The notes beneath the pieces were generated by a model. It was not told where the DNA came from. It did not search any database and was given only the letters and a program-made list of their open reading frames with translations. Below are positions 41,475 to 49,051 of a stretch of DNA of 64,000 nucleotides, piece after piece (position 1 is the first letter of the stretch; the number at the start of each line of letters is the position of its first letter). A program made the translations under genes and the position numbers. Location: the NCBI RefSeq assembly GCF_003344625.1, contig NZ_QPKJ02000004.1, positions 842,025 through 906,024 of the forward strand, in the 5' to 3' direction. The DNA is from Solirubrobacter deserti (lineage in GTDB: Bacteria; Actinomycetota; Thermoleophilia; Solirubrobacterales; Solirubrobacteraceae).

Positions 41475-42487
41475 TGGGCCTGATGACGCGATACGCCGAC
41501 CGGCTCCCGTTCGCCCCGGGCGACCCGGTCATCTCGCTCGAGGAGGGCTCGACGCCGCTGGTGCTCGCCGAGCGCCTGTCCGAGCGCGTCGGCGCCGAGG
41601 TGTGGCTGAAGATCGAGGGCGCGAACCCGACCGGCTCGTTCAAGGACCGCGGGATGACGTGCGCGGTGAGCGACGCCGTCCGCAACGGCGCCGAGGCGGT
41701 CATCTGCGCCTCCACCGGCAACACCGCGGCGTCGCTGGCCGCCTACGCCGCCCGCGCGCAGATCAAGGGCGCCGTGATCGTCCCCGACGGCAAGATCGCC
41801 ACGGGCAAGCTCGCCCAGGCGCTCATGCACGGCGCGCGCGTGGTCGCGCTGCGCGGGAACTTCGACGAGGCGCTCAAGCTCGTGCGCGAGCTCTGCCAGC
41901 GCCACCCGATCGGGCTCGTGAACTCGGTCAACCCGTTCCGGCTGGAAGGCCAGAAGACCGCGGCCTTCGAGCTGCTGGATTCGCTCGGCGAGCTCGACGC
42001 GCTCTGCATCCCGGTCGGCAACGCGGGTAACGTCACCGCCTACTGGAAGGGCTTCAAGGAGATGGGCGCCGCGCCGCGCATGTTCGGCTTCCAGGCCGAG
42101 GGCGCCGCGCCGCTCGTGCACGGCGCGCCGGTCGAGAACCCGGAGACCGTCGCGAGCGCGATCCGGATCGGCAACCCGGCCCGCTGGGAGGAGGCGATGG
42201 ACGCGTTCACCACCTCGCACGGCCGCGTCGCCGCGGTCAGCGACGAGCAGATCCTCGACGCCTACCGCTTCCTGGCCGCCCACGAGGGCGTGTTCTGCGA
42301 GCCCGCCTCGGCCGCTTCGGTCGCGGGCCTGCTCAACCACGGCGTCGAAGGCGCCGAGCGCGTCGTCTGCGTGCTCACCGGCAACGGCCTCAAGGACCCG
42401 CAGACCGCGCTGTCGCAGGCGGGCGCCGTCGTCCCGTGCGAGCCGGAGATGGCGGCGGTCGAGAAGGCCGTCCTGGGGGTTCGTTGA
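41474..42487 (+). CDS. thrC: Threonine synthase
   Basis: PLP enzyme converting phosphohomoserine to threonine. Landmarks: EGSTPLVLAERL, WLKIEGANPTGSFKDRGMTCAV (PLP Lys in SFKDRG, about residue 56), ICASTGNTAASLAAYAARA, PVGNAGNVTAYWKGF (phosphate-binding loop) and VLTGNGLKDPQ. 337 aa, the short class without N-terminal extension. The stop codon lies inside the 5' arm of an 11-bp inverted repeat that brackets the thrC-thrB spacer. ATG 41483 is an alternative start. Confidence 0.95.
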   Translation: MGLMTRYADRLPFAPGDPVISLEEGSTPLVLAERLSERVGAEVWLKIEGANPTGSFKDRGMTCAVSDAVRNGAEAVICASTGNTAASLAAYAARAQIKGAVIVPDGKIATGKLAQALMHGARVVALRGNFDEALKLVRELCQRHPIGLVNSVNPFRLEGQKTAAFELLDSLGELDALCIPVGNAGNVTAYWKGFKEMGAAPRMFGFQAEGAAPLVHGAPVENPETVASAIRIGNPARWEEAMDAFTTSHGRVAAVSDEQILDAYRFLAAHEGVFCEPASAASVAGLLNHGVEGAERVVCVLTGNGLKDPQTALSQAGAVVPCEPEMAAVEKAVLGVR

Positions 42488-42632
42488 GGAATGGGCGGTG
42501 CACCTCACGTGGTGCAGCCGTGGATGCCTCGGGCCGCACGCGAGAGCGATGCGTGGCTCTGCCACGTGAGCCGAGTGGGTGGCGCGAGGCGCCGCGGATG
42601 TGCCGCGGGCGGTGTGCCGGTATTCCTCAACG
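42482..42632 (+). other. Structured spacer between thrC and thrB (nested perfect inverted repeats)
   Basis: Outer arms CGTTGAGGAAT (42482-42492, containing the thrC stop TGA) and ATTCCTCAACG (42622-42632) are perfect 11-bp complements. Inside, CTCACGTGG (42504-42512) pairs perfectly with CCACGTGAG (42562-42570), with TGCACC/GGTGCA as an alternative local hairpin and CCGCGG repeats near the 3' side. thrB starts 9 nt after the outer helix. It may be an RNA control element or a MITE-like insertion with terminal inverted repeats. Confidence 0.5.
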
Positions 42633-42641
42633 GGACCCTCG

Positions 42642-43490
42642 GTGAATAGACGCAGGACCGTCCGCGTTCCCGCGTCCTCGGCCAACCTCGGGCCGGGGTT
42701 CGACGTGATGGGCGCCGCGCTCGACCTGCACCTCGAGGTCGACGTGGTGGAGACGGGGCGCTTCGCGGTCCACACCGACCTGCGGATCGCGCGCGACAAG
42801 CGCAACCTGATCGTGCGCGGGTTCGCCGCGCTCGCGCCGCCGGACGACTTCGAGTTCACGATCCGGTCCGACATCCCGCTCTCGGGCGGCCTGGGCACCA
42901 GCGCGGCGGCGATCGTGGCCGGGCTGGTGGCCGCGGACTCGATCTTCGAGCTCGGCGCCGACGTGCTCGCGCAGGCGACCGAGATCGAGGGGCACCCGGA
43001 CAACGTCGCGGCCGCGCTGCTGGGCGGGTTCGTGCTGTGCGTGGACGGGCACGCCGAGCGCTTCGAGCCGCCGTCCGGCCTCGAGTGCCTGCTCGTCGTC
43101 CCCAGTCAGGCCGTGCGCACCTCCAAGGCCCGCGAGGCGCTCCCGTCGCGGATTCCCATGAGCGACGCGGTGTTCAACGTCGCGCACGCGTCCCTGCTCG
43201 TGCTCGGGCTCGCCCGCGGCGACCTGGCGCTCGTCAGCCGCGGGCTCGGCGACCGGCTCCACCAGCCGCGGCGCGCGCACCTGTACCCGCGCTCGTGGGA
43301 GCTCGTCCAGCAGGCGCGCGACCTGGGTGCCCTCGGCGCGACGATCTCCGGCGCCGGCCCGACCGTGCTCGTGTGGTGCGACATGGAGAGCTCGGGCGCG
43401 GTCGCGCAGCGCCTGCACGAGCACGCCGACGGCTGGGCTCAAGTGCTGCGCGTACCCTTTACCGGGCAGGGAGCAGAGGCCCGCTTCTAA
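42642..43490 (+). CDS. thrB: Homoserine kinase
   Basis: GHMP kinase phosphorylating homoserine. The N-terminus VRVPASSANLGPGFDVMGAALDL (motif 1, about residues 7-29), SGGLGTSAAAIVAG (ATP loop, about 83-96), EGHPDNVAAALLGGFVLC, and ISGAGPTVLVW (motif 3, about 240-250) are intact. GTG 42642 is used; the longer frame to 42579 lies in the structured spacer. No Shine-Dalgarno sequence is evident before GTG. The 3' end overlaps the convergent MEDS/HATPase gene by 32 bp. Confidence 0.95.
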   Translation: MNRRRTVRVPASSANLGPGFDVMGAALDLHLEVDVVETGRFAVHTDLRIARDKRNLIVRGFAALAPPDDFEFTIRSDIPLSGGLGTSAAAIVAGLVAADSIFELGADVLAQATEIEGHPDNVAAALLGGFVLCVDGHAERFEPPSGLECLLVVPSQAVRTSKAREALPSRIPMSDAVFNVAHASLLVLGLARGDLALVSRGLGDRLHQPRRAHLYPRSWELVQQARDLGALGATISGAGPTVLVWCDMESSGAVAQRLHEHADGWAQVLRVPFTGQGAEARF

Positions 43491-44304
43491 CCCTGACGAG
43501 CCCCGGCCTGATCTGCACGAGCTTGCAGACCGCGTTGGCGATCCACAGGCCGCGGCCGCCGAACGCGTCGACCTCGGGCCGCAGCCGGCCGGCGAGCGGG
43601 TCGCGGATGATGCCCTGGTCGCGGACGTCGCACACGAGCGCGTCGTCCTCCTTCCACAGCCGCACGATCCCGCGGCCGCCGCCGTGCTGGACGCTGTTGA
43701 TCGCGAGTTCGTCGACGGCGAGCACAAAGTCGGGGTCACCGCCCGCGTCGCGCACGAGCTGGCGCACCTCCGACAGGGTCTCGATCTCGAACCCGAGCAC
43801 GCGCGCGCCCGACGGCGGGGGCGGCAGCGGCGCGAGCGGCAGCGGCTCGGCCCGGTAGTGCGGGCTCGGCGCGCCGTCGACGATCGGGTGGCTGCAGCAC
43901 GCCTCGTGCAGGACCCCCTCGTCCAGCGCCTCGGCGTCGTACGGGCACAGGAGGTTGAAGTCCTCCTCGAAGGCGAGGTTGAGCAGCGACTCGTGCAGCT
44001 GGCACTCGACCAGCTCGGCGGCGTTCCGGCCGGGCCAGATCGGCTCGCCGACGCCGCGCACCGGCCCACGGTGGGACTCCACGAACTCGCGCCAGAACGG
44101 GATGATGCGCGCCGGGTTGTGGTCGACCTCGACGAGCTCGACCGGCGTGTCGCCGAGCGCCTCGCGCAGCGGCGCCAGCGTCTGCTCGCGCGCGGCCACG
44201 CGCACCGGCTCACCCCGTTGCACACCCTCACGGATGTGCGGGAGGACGCCGTCGAGCAGCCCGCCCGTGCCGGCGTACCGCACCGCTTGGTGGATGAACG
44301 GCAC
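43459..44304 (-). CDS. MEDS-domain / HATPase anti-sigma-type regulatory protein, 281 aa
   Basis: Residues about 1-160 resemble the MEDS (methanogen/methylotroph DcmR) sensory domain: FIHQAVRYAGTGGLLDGVLPHIREGVQRGEPVRVA, later HESLLNLAFEEDFNLLCPYD. Residues about 175-275 are an RsbW-like HATPase with AVDELAINSVQHGGG (N box) and GGRGLWIANAVCKLVQI (G2). No dimerisation His domain is present, so it is more likely an anti-sigma kinase or partner-switch regulator than a classical histidine kinase. Probably co-transcribed with the receiver gene 7 nt upstream on the same strand. Confidence 0.85.
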   Translation of the reverse strand: MPFIHQAVRYAGTGGLLDGVLPHIREGVQRGEPVRVAAREQTLAPLREALGDTPVELVEVDHNPARIIPFWREFVESHRGPVRGVGEPIWPGRNAAELVECQLHESLLNLAFEEDFNLLCPYDAEALDEGVLHEACCSHPIVDGAPSPHYRAEPLPLAPLPPPPSGARVLGFEIETLSEVRQLVRDAGGDPDFVLAVDELAINSVQHGGGRGIVRLWKEDDALVCDVRDQGIIRDPLAGRLRPEVDAFGGRGLWIANAVCKLVQIRPGLVRVRSGPLLPAR

Positions 44305-44311
44305 GGCGGCG

Positions 44312-44671
44312 CTAGGCCACGACGGCGCGGATCGCCGCGATCAGCGGCCCATCGTCGTCGCTCTTCTCGAGGTAGGCGTCGGCGCCGTCGCCGAGCGCGC
44401 CCTCCTGCATCAACCGGACATAGCCCGAGTACACGATCACCTTCGCCGTGGGCGCCACGGCGCGCACGTCGTTGAGCAGGGCGTCGTCACCCGGCTTGCC
44501 GAGCGTGTCCAGCAGCACCACGTCGGCGCGCGCCTCGGGCAGCGCCTTCAAAGCGCCCTCGCCGGTGTGGGCCTGGCCGGCGTGCTCGATGTCCTCGTAA
44601 TCGGAGAGCCAGAACGCCACGAGGCGGGTGAACGCCTCGGAGTCATCGCAGTGGAACACTCGGATCCCCAT
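44312..44671 (-). CDS. Single-domain response regulator, 119 aa
   Basis: Stand-alone CheY-like receiver. Acidic pair in FHCDDSEAF (about residues 6-14), phospho-acceptor Asp in DVVLLDTLGKPG (about 55), Ser/Thr in IVYSGYVRL (about 81) and Lys in AYLEKSDDDG (about 103). There is no output domain, so it must act by protein interaction, most simply with the adjacent MEDS/HATPase protein. AGTCTA on the plus strand (TAGACT on the minus) 11 nt before the ATG is a good -10. Confidence 0.9.
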   Translation of the reverse strand: MGIRVFHCDDSEAFTRLVAFWLSDYEDIEHAGQAHTGEGALKALPEARADVVLLDTLGKPGDDALLNDVRAVAPTAKVIVYSGYVRLMQEGALGDGADAYLEKSDDDGPLIAAIRAVVA

Positions 44672-44682
44672 GCCGACGCGTC

Positions 44683-44688
44683 AGTCTA
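44683..44688 (-). promoter_or_regulatory. -10-like TAGACT for the receiver gene
   Basis: Minus-strand TAGACT ends 11 nt before ATG 44671. Confidence 0.45.
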
Positions 44689-44692
44689 GGGC

Positions 44693-45442
44693 TTAACCGC
44701 GCCCGATACGAGACAGAACCTCGTCGGCGAGCCGGACATAGTCGTCGCCGAGGTCCGGTCGGTAGTCGAGGATGGAAAGCGCTTTCTCCGCGGATTCGGC
44801 GTACGCGATCGACGGCCGGATGACGGTCTGGAACACCTTCTCGCCGAACACCTCCTGCAGCTGCGTGTACGCGTCGCGCGAGTGCGTGGTGCGCATGTCC
44901 GCGATGTTGAGCAGCACGCCCAGTAGCTCGAGCTCGTCGTTGTAGTACTCCCGCACCTGCTCGATCAGCTCCATCGCTCCGTTCACGCCTTGCAGCGCGA
45001 AGTACTGCGCCTCGGAGGAGATCAGCGCGTGATCGGCGGCGACGAGCCCGTTGATGGTCAGCAGGCCGAGCGCCGGCGGGCAGTCGACGAGGATCACGTC
45101 GTAACCCTTGCGCGCGTCCTTGAGCGCCTTCTTGAGCACGACCTCGCGACCCATCTTCCCGCTCAGCGCCCGCTCGACCTCGGCGAGGTGGAGCGAGGAG
45201 GGGATGATGCCCGGCTCGTGGACCGCCTCCTTGGCCTTCGCGTCGCCCGCGAGAACCTCCGCGACGGTCGGCGTGGCTTCGCGGGGGACGTCGAAGTAGT
45301 CCGAGAGGTTGCCCTGCGGGTCCAGGTCGACGGTCAGCACGCTCAGGCCGGCGCGTCCGAACGCGTCGGCGAGGGTGCGGACCGTCGTCGTCTTGCCCGT
45401 GCCGCCCTTCAGCGAGAGGACAGCGATGGTGTCGGCGGCCAC
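44693..45442 (-). CDS. ParA/Soj-family ATPase (orphan), 249 aa
   Basis: MinD/ParA ATPase with deviant Walker A LSLKGGTGKTTTVRTLADAF (about residues 8-27), LTVDLDPQGNLSDYF (Walker A', about 35-50) and VILVDCPPALGLL (Walker B, about 114-126). No parB or parS-like gene adjoins. The GTG start lies directly after the stop of the FHA gene, so FHA protein and ATPase are co-translated. It probably positions a cargo or signalling complex rather than segregating a replicon, but plasmid-type partition cannot be excluded from sequence. Confidence 0.9.
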   Translation of the reverse strand: MAADTIAVLSLKGGTGKTTTVRTLADAFGRAGLSVLTVDLDPQGNLSDYFDVPREATPTVAEVLAGDAKAKEAVHEPGIIPSSLHLAEVERALSGKMGREVVLKKALKDARKGYDVILVDCPPALGLLTINGLVAADHALISSEAQYFALQGVNGAMELIEQVREYYNDELELLGVLLNIADMRTTHSRDAYTQLQEVFGEKVFQTVIRPSIAYAESAEKALSILDYRPDLGDDYVRLADEVLSRIGRG

Positions 45443-45904
45443 CTATTCGTGGACGGCGGCCGGTTCGGCGGGGCTCGTGACCTTCGTCGTGTCCATGAAA
45501 TAGACCGTGTGGCGGCCGATCAGGATCTCGTCGCCGTCAGCCAGCGGACTCCACTCCACCCGCCGGCCGTTGACCTGGATGCCGTTCAGCGAGCGGTCGT
45601 CGAGCACGCGGACGCCGTGCTCCTCGACGGCGATCAGGGCGTGGCGGCGCGAGACGGTCGCGTCGTCGAAGCGGATGTCCGCGGCCAGCGAGCGGCCGAT
45701 CCGCGTCCACTCGCGGCTGACCGGGACGACCTTCACCTCGCCGTCCTGCTCGTAGGCGACGTAGCGCCCGGGCCCGGACAGGCCGGAACGCGCCTCCTGG
45801 AGCCATGTGGGCGGCTCGCGGCGTGACGTCTCGAAGCGTTCCGTCGGAGGACCGAACCCCGCAAGGGTGCCGGTGCTCGTGGTGTCGTCGAATCTTGGGT
45901 CCAT
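45443..45904 (-). CDS. FHA-domain protein encoded with ParA, 153 aa
   Basis: ATG 45904 has GGAGG 8 nt upstream; the very long frame to 47278 is antisense. After about 60 variable residues (a possible phosphorylation segment, DDTTSTGTLAGFGPP), an FHA domain spans about 60-140: VPVSREWTRIGRSLAADIRFDDATVSRRHALIAVEEHGVRVLDDRSLNGIQVNGRRV. It resembles GarA/FhaA-type adaptors in which an N-terminal Thr is phosphorylated and then bound by the FHA fold. Co-translated with the orphan ParA. Confidence 0.9.
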   Translation of the reverse strand: MDPRFDDTTSTGTLAGFGPPTERFETSRREPPTWLQEARSGLSGPGRYVAYEQDGEVKVVPVSREWTRIGRSLAADIRFDDATVSRRHALIAVEEHGVRVLDDRSLNGIQVNGRRVEWSPLADGDEILIGRHTVYFMDTTKVTSPAEPAAVHE

Positions 45905-46000
45905 CAACATTTCCTCCCTGGGTCCGACCGACCCCTCCGGTCGGAAGCATAACCCCTTGCAGCAAGCAGGTCCCGAGGCGGGCCCAGCGAAAGCCGCGGC

Positions 46001-46264
46001 ATGTCCCGTCTGACGGCCCTCAAGCCCTTCGGTCCCCCCGAGCTGTCCTTCGTGCGCGCGTCGATGCGGGCGCTCGCGACGGGCCGCCGCGGGTGCGAGC
46101 ACTGCCACCGCACCCCGCTGCTGGGCGAGACCGTCTACATGTACGGCGAGCGCATGGTGTGCGAGCTCTGCCGGCCGCTGCGCCGCGGCGAGGCGCCCGG
46201 CCGCGAGGAGATCGTGCATTCGATCGAGCGCGACCACACCGTGAGGCGCCGTTTCGCTGCGTAA
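46001..46264 (+). CDS. Small two-CxxC zinc-binding protein, 87 aa
   Basis: Four cysteines in CEHCHRTPLLGETVYMYGERMVCELC (about residues 32-57) form a treble-clef-like zinc site; flanks are basic. This pattern is seen in small actinobacterial proteins of unknown function. TAAACT near its stop serves the next gene. Divergent from the FHA-ParA operon. Confidence 0.75.
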   Translation: MSRLTALKPFGPPELSFVRASMRALATGRRGCEHCHRTPLLGETVYMYGERMVCELCRPLRRGEAPGREEIVHSIERDHTVRRRFAA

Positions 46265-46267
46265 ACT
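46262..46267 (+). promoter_or_regulatory. -10-like TAAACT for the SRPBCC gene
   Basis: TAAACT spans the preceding stop codon and ends 9 nt before ATG 46277. Confidence 0.45.
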
Positions 46268-46276
46268 GGGCGGGCG

Positions 46277-46771
46277 ATGGACCCCATCACCGCCCACGTC
46301 GTCATCGACCGCCCCCGCGAAGAGGTCTTCGAGTACCTCGCGGACATCGCCAACCACCCCGAGTTCACCGACCACTTCATGAAGCAGTGGCGGCTGACGC
46401 GGGTCGAGTCCTACGGCCGTGGCGCCGGGGCCCGCTTCAAGCTCGATGCGCCGCTGGACCGCTTCTCCTGGGGCGACATGACGTTCATCGAGGTCCAGCC
46501 GCCCTACCGGATCGTGGCCGCCGGACGCGGTGGGAAGTTCAACCGCAACGAGACGTGGACCACATGGACGCTCGCCCCGTCGGGTAGCTCCACGCGCGTG
46601 GAAGTCACCACGGAGTCCAAGTCCGCGCTGCCGACGGACAAGTTCATCGAGGCCGTCACCGGCCGCCGCGGCTGGTACAAGCGCCAGCTGCGCAAGGCGC
46701 TGAGCCGCATGCAGTCCATCCTCGAGGAGGACATGGACCGCGGAGCACGCGTGACGGTCGGCGGGTTGTAA
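46277..46771 (+). CDS. SRPBCC (START-like) family protein, 164 aa
   Basis: The N-terminus AHVVIDRPREEVFEYLADIANHPEFTDHF is the classic polyketide-cyclase/dehydrase or lipid-binding START-like opening, followed by alternating strands (FSWGDMTFIEVQPPYRIVAAGRGGKFNRNETWTTWTLAPS) and the long C-terminal helix (RRGWYKRQLRKALSRMQSILEED). The fold binds hydrophobic ligands; ligand unknown. Leaderless-type promoter. Confidence 0.85.
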   Translation: MDPITAHVVIDRPREEVFEYLADIANHPEFTDHFMKQWRLTRVESYGRGAGARFKLDAPLDRFSWGDMTFIEVQPPYRIVAAGRGGKFNRNETWTTWTLAPSGSSTRVEVTTESKSALPTDKFIEAVTGRRGWYKRQLRKALSRMQSILEEDMDRGARVTVGGL

Positions 46772-46774
46772 GGT
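46769..46774 (+). promoter_or_regulatory. -10-like TAAGGT for the lipoprotein gene
   Basis: TAAGGT overlaps the preceding stop codon and ends 12 nt before ATG 46787. Confidence 0.4.
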
Positions 46775-46786
46775 CCACCGCTCGCC

Positions 46787-47326
46787 ATGCGCCGTCTTCT
46801 GATCATCTTCGCCTTCGCCGCCCTGGCGCTCTCCGGGTGCGGTGCGCACGCGTACAACCACGAGGCCGAGACCGAGGGTGAGTACGTGGACGTGGGCAAC
46901 CTCGTCTACCAGGTCCAGATGTCCCGCTTCCTGAACCCGTCGGATCGCGAGGACCGCGAGTACCTGGCCGGGCTGCCGTCCGGGACGCCGCCGCTCACGT
47001 CCGACGAGACCTGGTTCGGCGTCTGGATGCGCGTCAAGAACTACACCAACGAGACGCTGCAGCCGGCCGAGGACATCTTCATCCTGGACACCGATGAGGA
47101 CCGCTTCGAGCCCGTGGAGCTCCCGGACAGCGCGTTCGCGTACAACCCCGGCCCGCTCGGCGCCGACCAGGTGTACCCGCTGCCGGACACCGCCGCATCG
47201 TCCGGCCCGATCCAGGGCTCGCTGATCCTGTTCCGGCTCTCGAACGACTCGCTCCAGAACCGGCCGCTCGTGCTGCACATCGAGCAGCCCGGCTCCGAGC
47301 CGTCCGAGATCAGCCTCGATCTCTAG
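46787..47326 (+). CDS. Lipoprotein of unknown function, 179 aa
   Basis: The signal MRRLLIIFAFAALALSGC ends in a lipobox LSGC (Cys about 18). The mature part is beta-rich, with YVDVGNLVYQVQMSRFLNPSDREDREYLAG and TWFGVWMRVKNYTNETLQPAEDIFILDT (about residues 80-108), the layout of DUF4352/TelA-like secreted immunoglobulin-type domains. No enzymatic motif. Its stop overlaps the convergent PBP gene in CTAG (47323-47326). Confidence 0.8.
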   Translation: MRRLLIIFAFAALALSGCGAHAYNHEAETEGEYVDVGNLVYQVQMSRFLNPSDREDREYLAGLPSGTPPLTSDETWFGVWMRVKNYTNETLQPAEDIFILDTDEDRFEPVELPDSAFAYNPGPLGADQVYPLPDTAASSGPIQGSLILFRLSNDSLQNRPLVLHIEQPGSEPSEISLDL

Positions 47327-49011
47327 AACGCCGCGTCGAGCACGACGCGCGCGGCGGGGGCGGCGGTGTCGCCCCCGGTGCCCTGTGCCACGAACAGCAC
47401 CGCCAGCGCGATCTCCGGGTCGCTGTAGGGCGCGAAGGCCACGAACCAGGCGTTGGTGTCGGTCGTGTCGTCCTCGACCGGCGGCGCGTTCGGGTCCACG
47501 TCCTCGGGCGGCGGCTCCTCCTTGACGGTCGTGCGCAGCTCCGCCGTGCCCGTCTTGCCCGAGACCTTCACGCCGTCGAGCCCGGCCGCGGTGCCGGTGC
47601 CGTCGGTGACGACGCTGCGCATGTAGCTCTTGACCGTGCTGGCGACGCCCTTGGGCAGCACGCGCGTGCCCTGCGCGTCGTCGCCGCGCAGCAGGGTCGG
47701 CTTGGGCTTGACGCCGCCGGCCGCGATCGTCGCGCCCACCAGCGCCATCTGCAGCGGCGTCGCGAGCACCTTGCCCTGGCCGATCGCGGATGAGCCGATC
47801 GCGAGGTCGTCGCCGATCTCGTCCGGCAGCGGGATCGTCGAGCGCGCCGCGCCGGCGAGCCCGGGCGGCTGGTTGAAACCGAAGGCCTCGGCCGTCTCGA
47901 CGAGCTTCTGCGCGCCCAGCTTCGCCCCCATTGGCGCGAAGACGCTGTTGCAGGAGTGCGCGAAGGAGTTGCGCAGCGTGCCGCCGCAGAACTCGCCGTT
48001 GGCGTTCTGGATGTCGACGCCCTCGATCGTCGCGCGGTCGGTGACCTCGAACGTGTCCGAGCGCTTGACGGCCTTGTGCTGGAGCGCGCCGGCGAGCGTG
48101 ATGATCTTGAACACGCTGCCGGGCGGCTGCGGCGTGGACTGCGCGATGCCGGCCAGTGCCAGCACCTCGCCCGTCTTGGGCGCGACGGCGGCGATCCCGC
48201 CCAGCCGGCCCGCGAGCGCTTCGATCGCGGCGCGCTGGAGCTCCGGGTCGATCGAGGACCGCACGTCGGCGCCGCGGATCGCGGCCTTGCGGGCGAGCAC
48301 GCGGCCGCCCGCGTAGAGCACGCCGCCGGGCGTGCCGGCCAGGCGCTCGTCGAACTCGCGCTCGAGCCCGGTCAGGCCGACCTGCGCGTCCTTCGGCAGG
48401 CCGCGCGCGGCCAGCTCCCGCTTGCGTTCCTCCGGCGCGGGGCCGACGCGACCGGCGATCTCGGAGGCGAGCGGGCCGAGCTCCGACAGACGGTCCGGGC
48501 CCTCGGCGAGCGGCTTGCCGTCGCGGGCGAGGATCGACGCGCGCTCGGGCAGCGAGGTCTCGCGCTTGAGCGTCTCGCCCGCGTGCAGGCCGGGGTAGAC
48601 GAGCTCCGCGCGCCAGTCGACGCCCGGGTCCTGGCCCTCACGCTCGCCGATGGGGACCACGAGGACGCCCCGCAGCGCACCGAAGACCTTCGTGTCCAGC
48701 GTGATCGCGACGCGGTTGGTCTGCTCGACCGCGCCGGCGCGGACGCGGGTGAGCGTCAGCGTGTCGGCTGCCCGGCGGTAGGTGCGCTGGAGCCGCTCGT
48801 AGGTGGTGCGCTTGCGGGCGTCGTCGGAGAGCAGCGCGTACATGGCGCGGTGGTCGCCGCGCTCCCACGCCTGCGTGAAGGCCGTGACGGTCCGCTTCTC
48901 GGGCGGCTCGTAGCTCGCGCCGACGGCGACGCCGCCGACGAGCGCGATCACAGCCGCGGCGGCGAGCGGAGCAAAGCGCTTCGGGCTGGCGATCACGTGC
49001 CTACGGGCCAT
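47323..49011 (-). CDS. Penicillin-binding transpeptidase with NTF2-like N-terminal domain, 562 aa
   Basis: One N-terminal membrane anchor (about residues 14-32), an NTF2/MecA-N-like domain (about 38-145, AFTQAWERGDHRAMYALLSDDARKRTTYERL), a PBP dimerisation region, and a transpeptidase domain. Active-site motifs: SVFK (Ser about 299), SCN in FAHSCNSVFAP (about 352) and SGKTGTAEL (Lys about 486). A class B PBP making cross-links in peptidoglycan; the NTF2-like part makes it MecA/PbpA-like. TACAGT 8 nt before the ATG supports start 49011 over the much longer frame. Divergent from marP. Confidence 0.92.
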   Translation of the reverse strand: MARRHVIASPKRFAPLAAAAVIALVGGVAVGASYEPPEKRTVTAFTQAWERGDHRAMYALLSDDARKRTTYERLQRTYRRAADTLTLTRVRAGAVEQTNRVAITLDTKVFGALRGVLVVPIGEREGQDPGVDWRAELVYPGLHAGETLKRETSLPERASILARDGKPLAEGPDRLSELGPLASEIAGRVGPAPEERKRELAARGLPKDAQVGLTGLEREFDERLAGTPGGVLYAGGRVLARKAAIRGADVRSSIDPELQRAAIEALAGRLGGIAAVAPKTGEVLALAGIAQSTPQPPGSVFKIITLAGALQHKAVKRSDTFEVTDRATIEGVDIQNANGEFCGGTLRNSFAHSCNSVFAPMGAKLGAQKLVETAEAFGFNQPPGLAGAARSTIPLPDEIGDDLAIGSSAIGQGKVLATPLQMALVGATIAAGGVKPKPTLLRGDDAQGTRVLPKGVASTVKSYMRSVVTDGTGTAAGLDGVKVSGKTGTAELRTTVKEEPPPEDVDPNAPPVEDDTTDTNAWFVAFAPYSDPEIALAVLFVAQGTGGDTAAPAARVVLDAAF

Positions 49012-49019
49012 CCAAGTGG

Positions 49020-49025
49020 ACTGTA
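49020..49025 (-). promoter_or_regulatory. -10-like TACAGT for the PBP gene
   Basis: Minus-strand TACAGT ends 8 nt before ATG 49011, within the 40-bp divergent interval shared with marP. Confidence 0.45.
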
Positions 49026-49051
49026 GGTGTTCGTCAGTACGCTCGGAGGGA

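Noticed and set aside
42436..42645. 69-codon frame across the thrC-thrB spacer
   Set aside because: It starts inside thrC in another frame and encodes Arg/Gly-rich sequence; the spacer is explained by inverted repeats.
45910..47278. N-terminal extension of the FHA protein to 611 aa
   Set aside because: The extension is antisense to the SRPBCC, zinc-protein and lipoprotein genes; ATG 45904 has a good ribosome-binding site.
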